A stretch of 64,000 nt of DNA from the NCBI RefSeq assembly GCF_042687825.1, contig NZ_JBHUQE010000004.1:62001-126000 (forward strand), in the 5' to 3' direction. The stretch is from Sedimentitalea sp042687825 (lineage in GTDB: Bacteria; Pseudomonadota; Alphaproteobacteria; Rhodobacterales; Rhodobacteraceae). How positions within the stretch are numbered: position 1 is the first letter of the stretch; each line of letters begins with the position of its first letter. A program made the translations under genes and the position numbers. This document shows, in pieces, positions 35,430-44,383 of the stretch. The notes beneath the pieces are model-generated. The model had not been told where the DNA came from, did no database searches, and worked only from the letters and a program-made list of their open reading frames with translations.

Positions 35430-38219
35430 ATGTCACTGATCCGCGCCATCACCCGCCTGCCACGACCCTATGACCCCGATCTGGGGGCCGAAGCCTGCGC
35501 GGCGGTGCCCGCAGCCGATGGCGATCTGGCACAACTGATCGCCGGCGCGGGCGGGTCCAGCCCGTTCCTGAAAGGGCTGATCGAGTCCGAGGCCGACTGG
35601 CTGGTTGCCGCCCTTGACGATCCGGACGCCTGCATCGACGCGTGCTTTGCCGAAATTGCCGAGCTGCCGCCCGACCGATTGAAATCCGGGCTGCGCCAGG
35701 CCAAGCGCCGGGTGGCGCTGATCACCGCACTGGCCGACCTGTCCGGCGCCTGGCCGCTGGAACGGGTCACCGGGGTGCTGACCGATTTTGGCGGACTGGC
35801 CTGCGACGTGGCGATCAAGGCCGAGATCGCAAACCTGATCCGGCGCAGGAAACTGCCCGGCCAGACCGCCGACGACGTCGCCACGGCCGGCGGGTTGATT
35901 GTGCTGGCCATGGGCAAGATGGGCGCGCATGAGCTGAACTATTCCTCGGATATCGACCTGATCTGCCTGTTTGACGAGACCCGGTTCGAAACCGACGATT
36001 TTTTCGAGGCGCGCCAGGGCATGGTGCGCGCCACCCGCAACATGTGCAGCATCCTCAGCGACCGCACCGCCGAGGGCTATGTCTTTCGCACCGATCTGCG
36101 GTTGCGGCCCGACCCGGCCGTGACACCGGTCTGCATGGCCACCGAGGCGGCAGAACGCTATTACGAAAGCCTGGGCCGCACCTGGGAACGCGCCGCCTAT
36201 ATCAAGGCCCGTCCCTGCGCCGGGGACCTCGATGCCGGGGCGCGGTTTCTCAAGACGCTGACCCCCTTTGTCTGGCGTCGGCATCTGGATTTCGCCGCCA
36301 TTCAGGACGCCCATGACATGCGCCTGCGCATTCGCGAGAACAAGGGGCTGGGCGGTGCGCTGGTGGTGCCGGGGCACGACATGAAGCTGGGGCGCGGCGG
36401 TATCCGCGAGATCGAGTTCTTTACCCAGACCCGGCAGCTGATCGCCGGCGGGCGCGACACCGGGTTGCGGCAGCGCGAGACCGTGCCCGGGCTGGCGGCG
36501 CTGGCCGACAAGGGCTGGGTGCCGCAAGAGGTCACCGACCGGCTCAGCGCGCATTACCGGTCTCATCGCGAGGTCGAGCACCGGATTCAGATGGTCAATG
36601 ACGCCCAGACCCATCGGCTGCCGCAATCGGCCGAAGGGATCGACCGCATCGCCTGTCTGATGGGCACCGATGCGGCGGCGCTGCTTGCCGATCTCAAGAC
36701 CCGCCTGACCGAAGTCCACGACCTGACCGAGGGGTTCTTTGCCCCGGACGCCGCGCCACAGCCGCGCGGGCCGGAACCGTCGGAATTCGATGCCGGCATT
36801 CTTGCACGCTGGCCAACCTACCCGGCGCTGCGCTCGCAGCGGGCGGCACAGATATTCGAACGCCTGCGTCCCGAACTGCTGGCGCGGCTGGCGCGGACGG
36901 AACATCCTGATCAGGCACTGATGGCGCTGGACGGCTTTTTGGCCGGTCTGCCGGCGGGGGTGCAGCTGTTCTCGCTGTTCGAGGCCAATACCCAGCTGAT
37001 CGACCTTTTGGTGGACATCGTCGGCACCTCGCCGGCGCTGGCCAGCCATCTGTCGCGCAATGCCGGGGTGTTTGATGCGGTGATCGGCGGCGACTTTTTC
37101 GCCGACTGGCCGGGGCCGGAAGTGCTGAGCGCCGAACTGGCCGGCATCCTGGCCGCGGAACAGGATTACGAGCGCCAGCTGGACGCCGCCCGGCGCTGGA
37201 CCAAGGAATGGCACTTCCGCATCGGCGTGCACCACCTGCGCGGATTGATCGACGCGGTCACCTGCAGCGGTCAATATACCGATCTGGCCCAGGCGGTGAT
37301 CACCGCGCTCTGCCCCGTGGTGACGGCGCAGTTCGCCGCCAAGCACGGCCCGCCGCCGGGGCGCGGTGCGGCGGTGCTGGGCATGGGATCGCTGGGCGCG
37401 GCGCGGCTGAACGCCATGTCCGACCTGGACGTGATCGTGATCTATGATCCGCAGGATGCCGAAACGTCCGAAGGGCGGCGCCCGCTGGCGACCCGGCTCT
37501 ACTATGCCCGCCTGACGCAGGCGCTGATCACCGCGCTGACCGCACCGATGGCCGAGGGGCGGCTATACGAGGTCGATATGCGGCTGCGCCCCTCGGGCAC
37601 CCAGGGGCCGGTGGCCACCAGCTGGGCCAGTTTCCGGAACTATCAGCAGAACGAGGCCTGGGTCTGGGAGCACCTGGCCCTGACCCGCGCCCGCGTGGTG
37701 GCCGGTGAGGACAGTCTTGCACAGGACATCGAAACGTTCCGGCAGACCATATTGCGCAAGCCGCGTGAACGCGGGCACGTGCTGCGCGAGGTCATCGACA
37801 TGCGCGCGCGGATTGCCGCCGCGAAATCGCCGGCCAGCCTGTGGGATGCCAAGATCGGCCCCGGGCGGATGCAGGATATCGAACTGCTGGCCCAGACCGG
37901 CGCTCTGCTGGCCGGTTCGGCCGAGCGGGATGTGCATGGCGGGATTGCGGGCGGGGTGAGTTGCGGCCTGCTGAACCAGACCCAGGCAGACGCGTTGCGC
38001 GACTGCTATGACCTGTTCTGGTCGGTGCAGACGGCGGCGCGGCTGTTGTCAGGCAAAACTCTGGATGCAACGGCGATGGGCGAGGGCGGGTCGGCCTTTC
38101 TGTGCCGGACCACCGGCGTCGACCGGATCGAGACCCTGCAGGCCGCCCTGCAGCGCAGTTATGCGCAAGCGGCCGAAGTGATCGAGACGGCGTTGCGCCT
38201 GCAGGCGGATCAGCGATGA
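35430..38219 (+). CDS. glnE: Glutamine synthetase adenylyltransferase
   Basis: Bifunctional enzyme that adenylylates and de-adenylylates glutamine synthetase in response to nitrogen state, 929 aa. Both nucleotidyltransferase domains are visible: the N-terminal de-adenylylase in LAMGKMGAHELNYSSDIDLICLFDE (about residue 160) and the C-terminal adenylylase in VLGMGSLGAARLNAMSDLDVIVIYD (about residue 650). Further conserved parts are DLRLRPDPAVTPVCM and EVDMRLRPSGTQGPVATS. The last codons overlap the next small gene (ATGA). Confidence 0.96.
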   Translation: MSLIRAITRLPRPYDPDLGAEACAAVPAADGDLAQLIAGAGGSSPFLKGLIESEADWLVAALDDPDACIDACFAEIAELPPDRLKSGLRQAKRRVALITALADLSGAWPLERVTGVLTDFGGLACDVAIKAEIANLIRRRKLPGQTADDVATAGGLIVLAMGKMGAHELNYSSDIDLICLFDETRFETDDFFEARQGMVRATRNMCSILSDRTAEGYVFRTDLRLRPDPAVTPVCMATEAAERYYESLGRTWERAAYIKARPCAGDLDAGARFLKTLTPFVWRRHLDFAAIQDAHDMRLRIRENKGLGGALVVPGHDMKLGRGGIREIEFFTQTRQLIAGGRDTGLRQRETVPGLAALADKGWVPQEVTDRLSAHYRSHREVEHRIQMVNDAQTHRLPQSAEGIDRIACLMGTDAAALLADLKTRLTEVHDLTEGFFAPDAAPQPRGPEPSEFDAGILARWPTYPALRSQRAAQIFERLRPELLARLARTEHPDQALMALDGFLAGLPAGVQLFSLFEANTQLIDLLVDIVGTSPALASHLSRNAGVFDAVIGGDFFADWPGPEVLSAELAGILAAEQDYERQLDAARRWTKEWHFRIGVHHLRGLIDAVTCSGQYTDLAQAVITALCPVVTAQFAAKHGPPPGRGAAVLGMGSLGAARLNAMSDLDVIVIYDPQDAETSEGRRPLATRLYYARLTQALITALTAPMAEGRLYEVDMRLRPSGTQGPVATSWASFRNYQQNEAWVWEHLALTRARVVAGEDSLAQDIETFRQTILRKPRERGHVLREVIDMRARIAAAKSPASLWDAKIGPGRMQDIELLAQTGALLAGSAERDVHGGIAGGVSCGLLNQTQADALRDCYDLFWSVQTAARLLSGKTLDATAMGEGGSAFLCRTTGVDRIETLQAALQRSYAQAAEVIETALRLQADQR

Positions 38220-38488
38220 CGGCGGCATACCAGACCGACCCCAAGGGGCTGATCCGCGAGGCCTATCGGATCGACTGCATCACGGCGGCGGAATGCCGGT
38301 CGATCTTTCTGGACTGGGCGCTGAGCCTGCCCGCGGGCGCTGAAACCGCGACGGCGCTGCGCGCCTTGCTGGCGCAGCATGGCGCGTCGATGCCCGATCA
38401 TCCCATGACGCAGGTGCTGCGCGACGGGCTGACGTCGGTCGCGACGCCGCGCCGGCGCGGTGGCTGGCGGTCGCGCCCGCGCAACTGA
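38216..38488 (+). CDS. Small protein of unknown function coupled to glnE, 90 aa
   Basis: A 90-residue protein starting MTAAYQTDPKGLIREAYRIDCITAAECRSIFLDWALSLP. Two cysteines (DCITAAEC) and an acidic helix are followed by MPDHPMTQVLRDGL and a basic tail (TPRRRGGWRSRPRN). The start overlaps the glnE stop by four bases, so it is co-translated with glnE. The pattern (helical, basic end, no membrane helix) gives no function. I recall similar small genes after glnE in other Rhodobacterales, which favours a real gene. Confidence 0.72.
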   Translation: MTAAYQTDPKGLIREAYRIDCITAAECRSIFLDWALSLPAGAETATALRALLAQHGASMPDHPMTQVLRDGLTSVATPRRRGGWRSRPRN

Positions 38489-38553
38489 CCCCGACCCGGG
38501 CCGCCGGCGCGGCGGACCTTTCCCCGCTCCGGCGATGTGGCTATGAGTGCCGC

Positions 38554-39762
38554 ATGACATATGTCCCTGCCGATATCGATCGCCCCCGCGTCCGCCTGAA
38601 ACCCAAAACCAATGCCCGCGGGTTACGCCACGGTTTTCCCTGGGTCTATGCCAGCGACCTGGTCACCGATCGGCGCACCCGCGCGCTGCAGCCGGGCACG
38701 CTGGCGATACTTGAGGATGAAAACCGTTCGGCGCTGGGGCTGGTCGCGGTCAATCCCGACTCGCGTATCATTTGCCGGATGCTCGACCGCGATCCGGCGG
38801 CCGTGCTGGATCGCGACTGGTTCGCTGCCCGCATCGCGCGCGCGCTGTCGCTGCGAGACCGGCTGTATGACGCGCCGTTCTACCGGCTGGTGCATGCCGA
38901 GGCCGATGGCCTGCCGGGGGTGGTGATCGACCGCTTTGGCGACATCTGCGCGGTGCAGCCCAACGCCGCCTGGGCCGAGGCGCATCTGGGCACGCTCGCC
39001 GAGGCGTTGGTCGCGGTCACCGGCGTCGCGCATGTGCTGAAGAATGCCGGCGGCCGTACCCGCGCGCTGGAAGGTCTGGACGACATTTCCGGTGTTCTGT
39101 GCGGCACGGCCCCCGCAGACGCGGTTGCGGTGCCGATGAATGGTGCGACCTACATGGCCGATCTGACCGGCGGGCAGAAGACCGGGCTGTTCTATGATCA
39201 GCGCCCCAACCATGGCTTTGCCGCGCAGTTGGGCAAGGGGGGGCGGGTGCTGGACGTGTTTTCCCATGTCGGCGGCTTTGCCCTGGCGGCGCTGGCGCAG
39301 GGGGCCGCATCTGCTGTCGCAGTGGATGGTTCGGCCGCCGCTTTGGCGCTGGCCGAACGCGGCGCGGTGGCCAGCGGCATCGTCGACCGGTTCGCGACGC
39401 GGCAGGGCGATGCGTTCGAAGTGTTGAGCGCGCTGCAGTCCGAGGGGGCGGTGTTTGACGTGGTGATCTGCGATCCGCCGGCCTTTGCACCGGCGAAACC
39501 GGCGCTGGAGGCGGGACTGCGCGCCTATGAGCGGGTGGCCCGGCTGGCCGCGCCGCTGGTCGCGCCGGGCGGGTTTCTCGGGTTGTGCTCGTGCTCGCAT
39601 GCCGCCGATCTGGCGCGGTTCCGCGCTGCTTGTACGCGCGGCATCGGCCGGGCCGGACGGGCGGCGCAGCTGATCCATACCGGCTTTGCCGGTGCGGATC
39701 ACCCGCAATTGCCGCAACTGGCCGAAAGCGGCTATCTCAAAGCGCTGTTCTATCGCCTGTGA
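38554..39762 (+). CDS. Class I rRNA methyltransferase, RlmI-like
   Basis: SAM-dependent RNA cytosine methyltransferase of 402 residues. An N-terminal PUA-like domain (RVRLKPKTNARGLRHGFPWVYASDL) is followed by the Rossmann catalytic domain with motif I VLDVFSHVGGFALAALAQG, DGSAAALALAERG, and motif IV VICDPPAFAPAK. The RlmI catalytic region with CSCSHAADLARF follows. It corresponds to the RSP_2647-type family of Rhodobacter. Its stop overlaps the PIN gene start (GTGA). Confidence 0.9.
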   Translation: MTYVPADIDRPRVRLKPKTNARGLRHGFPWVYASDLVTDRRTRALQPGTLAILEDENRSALGLVAVNPDSRIICRMLDRDPAAVLDRDWFAARIARALSLRDRLYDAPFYRLVHAEADGLPGVVIDRFGDICAVQPNAAWAEAHLGTLAEALVAVTGVAHVLKNAGGRTRALEGLDDISGVLCGTAPADAVAVPMNGATYMADLTGGQKTGLFYDQRPNHGFAAQLGKGGRVLDVFSHVGGFALAALAQGAASAVAVDGSAAALALAERGAVASGIVDRFATRQGDAFEVLSALQSEGAVFDVVICDPPAFAPAKPALEAGLRAYERVARLAAPLVAPGGFLGLCSCSHAADLARFRAACTRGIGRAGRAAQLIHTGFAGADHPQLPQLAESGYLKALFYRL

Positions 39763-40301
39763 AGATCGTCATCGACACCTGTGTCCTGTATCCGACGGTG
39801 ATGCGCGAAATGGTTCTGGGCGCGGCGCGGGCCGGGCATTTCGCGCCGCTGTGGTCGGCCCGTATCCTGCAGGAATGGGCCCGCGCGGCGGTCAAGCTGG
39901 GCCCCGAGGGAGAGGCGCAGGCCGGGGCCGAAATCGCCCTGCTGCGCGCCAGCTGGCCCGAGGCCGAACAGCCGCCCGCACCGGGTCTCGAGGCGCGGCT
40001 ATGGCTGCCCGATCCGGCCGATCTGCACGTTCTGGCGGTGGCGGTCGCCAGCTCGGCCGATGCGATCATGACTCTGAATGCAAAAGATTTTCCGCGCCAG
40101 ACCCTGGCCGAAGAAGGCCTGCAGCGCCTTGATCCTGACGGCTATCTGTTTCGCCTCTGGCAACAGGCGCCCGCCAGCATCTCGCAGGTGGCCGACCGGG
40201 TGCTGGTTCAGGCCAATGTCCTGTCCGGCAGCCAGTGGCAGATGCGCCCCCTGCTGAAGAAGGCGCGGCTGCCGCGCCTGGCCAAGGCCCTGTCCGCCTG
40301 A
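39759..40301 (+). CDS. PIN-domain protein, RSP_2648 type
   Basis: Putative PIN-fold nuclease, 180 aa. The first acidic position is in KIVIDTCVLYPTVMREM, with a second set in WLPDPADLHVLAVAVASSADAIMTLNAKDFP, where the D and ND positions match the metal-binding acidic cluster. The GTG start overlaps the preceding methyltransferase stop by four bases. No antitoxin gene accompanies it, so it is more likely a housekeeping RNA-processing protein than a VapC toxin. The pair with the methyltransferase recurs in Rhodobacter. Confidence 0.83.
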   Translation: MKIVIDTCVLYPTVMREMVLGAARAGHFAPLWSARILQEWARAAVKLGPEGEAQAGAEIALLRASWPEAEQPPAPGLEARLWLPDPADLHVLAVAVASSADAIMTLNAKDFPRQTLAEEGLQRLDPDGYLFRLWQQAPASISQVADRVLVQANVLSGSQWQMRPLLKKARLPRLAKALSA

Positions 40302-40338
40302 AACCCGCCGCCGAGGCGGTGCCGGGGGGCGGTCCGGG

Positions 40339-41028
40339 TCAGTCCGGCGCGGCCCACTGCGCCTCCAGTTTTTCCAGCGCGGCGATGCGCTGGTCGGTCT
40401 TTGGGTGGCTCATCAGCCAGGCCGGTGCCATGCCGGCGCGCTGTTGGGTCAGGGCGTCCAGCTTGCGAAACAGCGACTTTTGCGGGCTGACGCCGATTCC
40501 GGATTTGGTCAGCAGGGCGGCGGCATAGGCGTCGGCCTCGTATTCGTCCGACCGGGACAGGCCGGCGGCCAGCAGGGATGTCAGCATGTTGGCGATCCAG
40601 ACACCAAAGAATGGGATGAACCGGCCCAGCACCATCATCAGTGCGGTGCGCAGGGCGTTCTGGCCGGAAAAGTCGATCATGCGCCGGCGTGCATGTCCCA
40701 GCGCCACATGGCCCAGTTCGTGGGCGATAACACTGGCCATCTCCTCGCCGGTGACATCGCCGTTCTGGAACTTGCGATAGAAACCGCGGGTGATGAAAAT
40801 GCGCCCGTCCGGCGCTGCCAGCCCGTTCACCGGGTCGATTTCGTATATATAGACCGGAATCCGTGCCAGCCCCAGCGCCGCCGCCAGCCGGTCGGTCAGA
40901 TGTTTCAGCCGGGGATCGGCCAGCTCGGTCGAGCGGGTGTCCAGCTCGCGGCCGGTGCGCCAGACCGAAATCCGATACATCGCCAGCGCATAGAGAATGG
41001 CCAGCAGGATGGGCGTGAACTTGAGCAT
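40339..41028 (-). CDS. M48 family zinc metalloprotease
   Basis: Membrane-anchored zinc protease of 229 residues. The catalytic motif HELGH is in ASVIAHELGHVALGHARRR, with the third ligand Glu in SRSDEYEADAYAAALL. An N-terminal helix (MLKFTPILLAILYALAMYRI) and a central hydrophobic stretch (MMVLGRFIPFFGVWIANMLTSLLAAG) anchor it. The length is short for HtpX, closer to Oma1/LoiP-like proteins. It is the last gene of a same-strand group that includes MoxR and VWA proteins. Confidence 0.9.
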   Translation of the reverse strand: MLKFTPILLAILYALAMYRISVWRTGRELDTRSTELADPRLKHLTDRLAAALGLARIPVYIYEIDPVNGLAAPDGRIFITRGFYRKFQNGDVTGEEMASVIAHELGHVALGHARRRMIDFSGQNALRTALMMVLGRFIPFFGVWIANMLTSLLAAGLSRSDEYEADAYAAALLTKSGIGVSPQKSLFRKLDALTQQRAGMAPAWLMSHPKTDQRIAALEKLEAQWAAPD

Positions 41029-41089
41029 GGTTCCGATATGGGGGCTAAGGTGGCCGGGGTCAAACCCCGAAACCCGACGCCGCGGCGGG

Positions 41090-42274
41090 TCAGCGGGTCA
41101 GGTCGCGCATGCCCTGTTCAAGACCCGACAGGGTCATCGGCACCATGCGGTCCTCGAAAATCTCGCGGATCATCTGGATCGAATGGGTGTATTGCCAGTA
41201 TTTTTCCGGCACCGGGTTGATCCACAGATGGCTGGCCCATTGTTCACGGGCGCGCTGCAACCAGACCTGGCCGGCCTCGGCGTTCCAGTGTTCGTTGGCG
41301 CCGCCCGGATAGGCGATCTCATAGGGCGACATGCTGGCATCCCCGACAAAGATGCATTTGTAATCCGGGCCATAGGTGCGCAACACCTCATGCGTCGGGG
41401 TCTGGGCGTCCCAGCGCCGCCGGTTGTCGCGCCAGACACCTTCATACAGACAATTGTGGAAATAGTAATATTCCAGGTGCTTGAATTCGCTGCGGGCGGC
41501 CGAGAACAGCTCTTCGACCACCTTCACATGGGGGTCCATGCTGCCGCCGATATCGAGAAACAGCACCACCTTGACCGCATTGTGCCGTTCGGGGCGGGTT
41601 TTCACGTCCAGATAGCCATGCTCGGCGGTGGCGCGGATGGTGCCATCCAGGTCCAGCTCGTCAGCCGCGCCCTCGCGGGCCCAGCGGCGCAGGCGTTTCA
41701 GTGCCACCTTGATGTTGCGGGTGCCCAGTTCGACCGTGTCGTCGAGGTTCTTGAACTCGCGCTTGTCCCAGACCTTGACCGCGCGCTGGTGGCGGCTTTC
41801 CTTCTGACCGATGCGCACGCCCTCGGGATTGTAGCCATAGGCGCCAAACGGGCTGGTGCCGGCGGTGCCGATCCACTTGTTGCCGCCCTGGTGCCGGCCT
41901 TGCTGTTCGGCCAGCCGCTCGCGCAGCGTCTCCATCAGTTTTTCGAACCCGCCCAGGGCTTCGATCTCGGCCTTTTCCGCGTCGGTCAGGTGCTTTTCGG
42001 CCATCTTTTTCAGCCAGTCGCCGGGGATGTCCACGGCCTCCATGACCTGACCCAGACTGATCTGTTCGAGCCCCTTGAAGCTGGCGGCAAAGGCGCGGTC
42101 GAACTTGTCGATGTTGCGCTCGTCCTTCACCATCGCAGAGCGCGCGAGGTAATAGAACGCCTCGACGTCATAAGTCGCCAGGCCGGACAGCATCGCCTGC
42201 AGAAAGGTCAGGTATTCGCGCAGGCTGACCGGAACGCCGGATTTCCGCAGGTTTTCAAAAAAGGGCAGGAACAT
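41090..42274 (-). CDS. VWA (CoxE-like) protein, MoxR partner
   Basis: A 394-residue protein with a VWA domain in its second half: the MIDAS is VVLFLDIGGSMDPHVKVVEELF with Ser/Gly in place of DxSxS (DIGGS). A helical N-terminal domain (about residues 1-130) and a linker GGNKWIGTAGTSPFGAYGYNPEGVRIGQ precede it. This is the family that pairs with MoxR AAA+ ATPases for protein or cofactor maturation, and the MoxR gene lies 2.1 kb upstream in the same direction. Target unknown. A four-base gap separates it from the small membrane gene. Confidence 0.87.
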   Translation of the reverse strand: MFLPFFENLRKSGVPVSLREYLTFLQAMLSGLATYDVEAFYYLARSAMVKDERNIDKFDRAFAASFKGLEQISLGQVMEAVDIPGDWLKKMAEKHLTDAEKAEIEALGGFEKLMETLRERLAEQQGRHQGGNKWIGTAGTSPFGAYGYNPEGVRIGQKESRHQRAVKVWDKREFKNLDDTVELGTRNIKVALKRLRRWAREGAADELDLDGTIRATAEHGYLDVKTRPERHNAVKVVLFLDIGGSMDPHVKVVEELFSAARSEFKHLEYYYFHNCLYEGVWRDNRRRWDAQTPTHEVLRTYGPDYKCIFVGDASMSPYEIAYPGGANEHWNAEAGQVWLQRAREQWASHLWINPVPEKYWQYTHSIQMIREIFEDRMVPMTLSGLEQGMRDLTR

Positions 42275-42278
42275 CGGC

Positions 42279-42446
42279 CTACACCGCCAGCCGGTGCAGC
42301 AGGACCGTGACGATCATCGCGACGATGCCGCAGGCCATGCCCGAAGCGACGGCATATTGCGCGATATCCGCCGGCTTGCCGCCGCGCCGCCTGGCGGTCA
42401 GTCCGCCCAGTATGGCCCCAAAGATAACACCCGCGATCACGATCAT
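42279..42446 (-). CDS. Small membrane protein of 55 aa
   Basis: A short gene read directly from the sequence. It translates as MIVIAGVIFGAILGGLTARR, then a basic loop RGGKPADIAQYAV, then a second hydrophobic segment ASGMACGIVAMIVTVLLHRLAV: two membrane helices with a positive loop between. It starts 18 bases after the DUF2927 stop and ends four bases before the VWA start, so it is embedded in the operon. Function unknown. Short membrane proteins at this site appear in related genomes as far as I recall. Confidence 0.75.
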   Translation of the reverse strand: MIVIAGVIFGAILGGLTARRRGGKPADIAQYAVASGMACGIVAMIVTVLLHRLAV

Positions 42447-42464
42447 GACCGTCCACCCGTTCGA

Positions 42465-43832
42465 CTAGCTTTTGCCTCTGACCTGCGGGTTCAGCGATGC
42501 GATCTCCTGCATCTTGGCCCGCACGGCCCAATCCGAGCCAAAGCCGTATCTTGCCCAACCCAGACTGTCCAGCCTGACGCTGCGCGCTGCGCTGCTCTGG
42601 CCGGTCAAGTCCAGCGCCTCGGCCTTGAGCAGCATCAGGGTCGCCAGCAGGGCGGCGTTTTCCGACCGTGCGGCAACATCCAGATAGGGATCGATCTGAC
42701 GCAGTGCCCGTGCCCCGTCGCCCTGGGCGATGGCATAGGCGGCGGTCTGAGTGGCGATATAGGCGCGGTGCAGTTCGGTGCCCGGAGTTTGACGCAGATA
42801 GCTCAGAGCGCTGTCGTAATATGTCTGCGCCAGTTCCGGATCGTGCGTCTGGGTCATCCGGCCCAGCATGTAATAGCCAAAGGCCCGGCGATGGTCCTGC
42901 CAGCCCATGCGCTGGGCTGTGGCCGCGGCCGACTGGGCCGCGTCGCGCCGCCGCGCGGCATCGCTGCCCGGGCCCAAAGCGGTCTGTACCGAGGCAATCC
43001 AGTCGCGCGGAGTCGCCGAAATCGCCTGGGCCGGCAGGCGCTCGCCGCGCGGATTGATCCGTGCCAGAATGTCGGGCAGTTCGGTTGCTACCTCGGATTT
43101 GGACATGCCGCTGTACAGTTCCGGCGCGTAGGTGGCGCGCAGGATCAACATGTCGAACCCGGTCAGCACCGTGTGCACGTTGTCGTCGTTGAACACCGAA
43201 TCCGGCAGCCGGTAGAGATCGTTCAGCGGGCCGATCGCCTGAGCCAGTTCCTCGTGCAGGCAATCGCGGATTTCCTGCGGGCTGGAGTCATGCGGTAGGA
43301 AGATGGCCAGTTTCCGGCGCGACTGCAGCACCGACCAGTTGGTATCGGGGCTGCGGCGCTTGCGGCGGAAATCGTCCAGGTCAGAGACGTTGGGAACCAC
43401 GAAACAGGCGGCCTGGGGCAGGGCGCGGCGAATCTCGGCCCGGCTGACCGCCTGGATGGTGATGTTGGCGGCCGGGTCATCGACATAGCGGATGTCGATC
43501 CCGGCCTCGCGTTGCAGCCGCAACAGAAGGCGCCGCAGATCGGGCACCAGACTGGCCGGCGGCTGCCCGGCGACGCGCACCGATATGGGCGTTTCAAAAC
43601 GGGTAAAGACCGGCAGGCTGCGGCCGCTTTCCAGCTGGAAATGCAGCGACAGGAAATCGGCGGCGATATTGGCGTTCGAGCGGATCGGAGGGCTGGGGCG
43701 CGCGTGGCCGAACCCCTTGATCGGCGGCAGGCTGGACGTGGCGATCTGGGCCCGCGTCGGCGTGTCCTGCGGCGCCATCGTCGCGCAGCCGGCCAGCAGC
43801 AGGGTGATCGAGAACAGGGCGGGTCGGATCAT
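42465..43832 (-). CDS. DUF2927-type lipoprotein
   Basis: Predicted lipoprotein of 455 residues with signal MIRPALFSITLLLAGCATM (lipobox LAGC). The central part carries the DUF2927 features: PAACFVVPN (here QAACFVVPNVSDLDDF), FLPHDSSPQEIRDCLHEELAQAIGPLNDLYRLPDSVFNDDN, resembling an M84-type HE..Q metal or protease-like site. The C-terminal part has TPR-like repeats (YYMLGRMTQTHDPELAQTYYDSAL). It sits in the MoxR-VWA operon and overlaps the GNAT gene by four bases. Role unknown; envelope maintenance is a guess. Confidence 0.8.
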   Translation of the reverse strand: MIRPALFSITLLLAGCATMAPQDTPTRAQIATSSLPPIKGFGHARPSPPIRSNANIAADFLSLHFQLESGRSLPVFTRFETPISVRVAGQPPASLVPDLRRLLLRLQREAGIDIRYVDDPAANITIQAVSRAEIRRALPQAACFVVPNVSDLDDFRRKRRSPDTNWSVLQSRRKLAIFLPHDSSPQEIRDCLHEELAQAIGPLNDLYRLPDSVFNDDNVHTVLTGFDMLILRATYAPELYSGMSKSEVATELPDILARINPRGERLPAQAISATPRDWIASVQTALGPGSDAARRRDAAQSAAATAQRMGWQDHRRAFGYYMLGRMTQTHDPELAQTYYDSALSYLRQTPGTELHRAYIATQTAAYAIAQGDGARALRQIDPYLDVAARSENAALLATLMLLKAEALDLTGQSSAARSVRLDSLGWARYGFGSDWAVRAKMQEIASLNPQVRGKS

Positions 43833-44284
43833 GGGCGTTGATACTTGATAAAGGGTGTCAGCGTCGCAATGCGGTCATACAGCTTGCGCGCGGTTTCGTT
43901 AAAATCCTGTGTCAGCCAATAGACCGTCGGCGCGCCCTGGCGATCGGCCCGGGCATAGACCGCCTCGATCAGCGCGCGTCCGACGCCGGTGCCGCGGGCT
44001 TCGGGGCGGGCATAGAGGTCCTGCAGATAGCAGACCTCTTCGATCTTCCAGGCGTGGCGGTGAAACAGAAAGTGGGTCAGCCCGACCAGCCGGCCGTCGC
44101 GCTCGGCCACCAGCGCGCTGAAATCGCGCGGATCGTCGCCCAGGAGCCGGGCAAAGGTGCTGTCGTAGACTTCCACCGGCAGATCGGTTTTGTAGAATGC
44201 CAGATAGTCGGCCCACATCTCGGTCCATTGCGGCCGATCCTCGGGGCGCAGGGCGCGTAGGGTGCAACTGGCGGTCTGGCTCAT
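43829..44284 (-). CDS. GNAT-family N-acetyltransferase
   Basis: Acetyltransferase of 151 residues with the acetyl-CoA pocket LQDLYARPEARGTGVGRALIEAV (R/QxxGxG/A) and the preceding beta-4 strand ALVAERDGRLVGLTHFLFH. The C-terminal YWLTQDFNETARKLYDRIATLTPFIKY matches diamine or amino-acid type GNATs. The start at 44284 (MSQTASCTLRALRPED) is the normal GNAT start; a longer form is unlikely. The acceptor is unknown. Its stop overlaps the next gene's start. Confidence 0.86.
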   Translation of the reverse strand: MSQTASCTLRALRPEDRPQWTEMWADYLAFYKTDLPVEVYDSTFARLLGDDPRDFSALVAERDGRLVGLTHFLFHRHAWKIEEVCYLQDLYARPEARGTGVGRALIEAVYARADRQGAPTVYWLTQDFNETARKLYDRIATLTPFIKYQRP

Positions 44285-44383
44285 GTCCTGAACGGTGGCA
44301 GAGGCGGCACCAAGGCTCAAGTCTTATCTGCTATGGGCGCGCGGGCGGGACTGGCCCGCCGCGCCCCGCATTGTCCGGCGCGA

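Noticed and set aside
35433..37346. Open frame of 637 codons on the minus strand over glnE
   Set aside because: The plus-strand glnE has both adenylyltransferase motifs; the antisense frame is a codon-bias effect.
39759..40301. PIN protein as a VapC toxin
   Set aside because: There is no antitoxin-sized gene next to it, and it overlaps the upstream rRNA methyltransferase gene.
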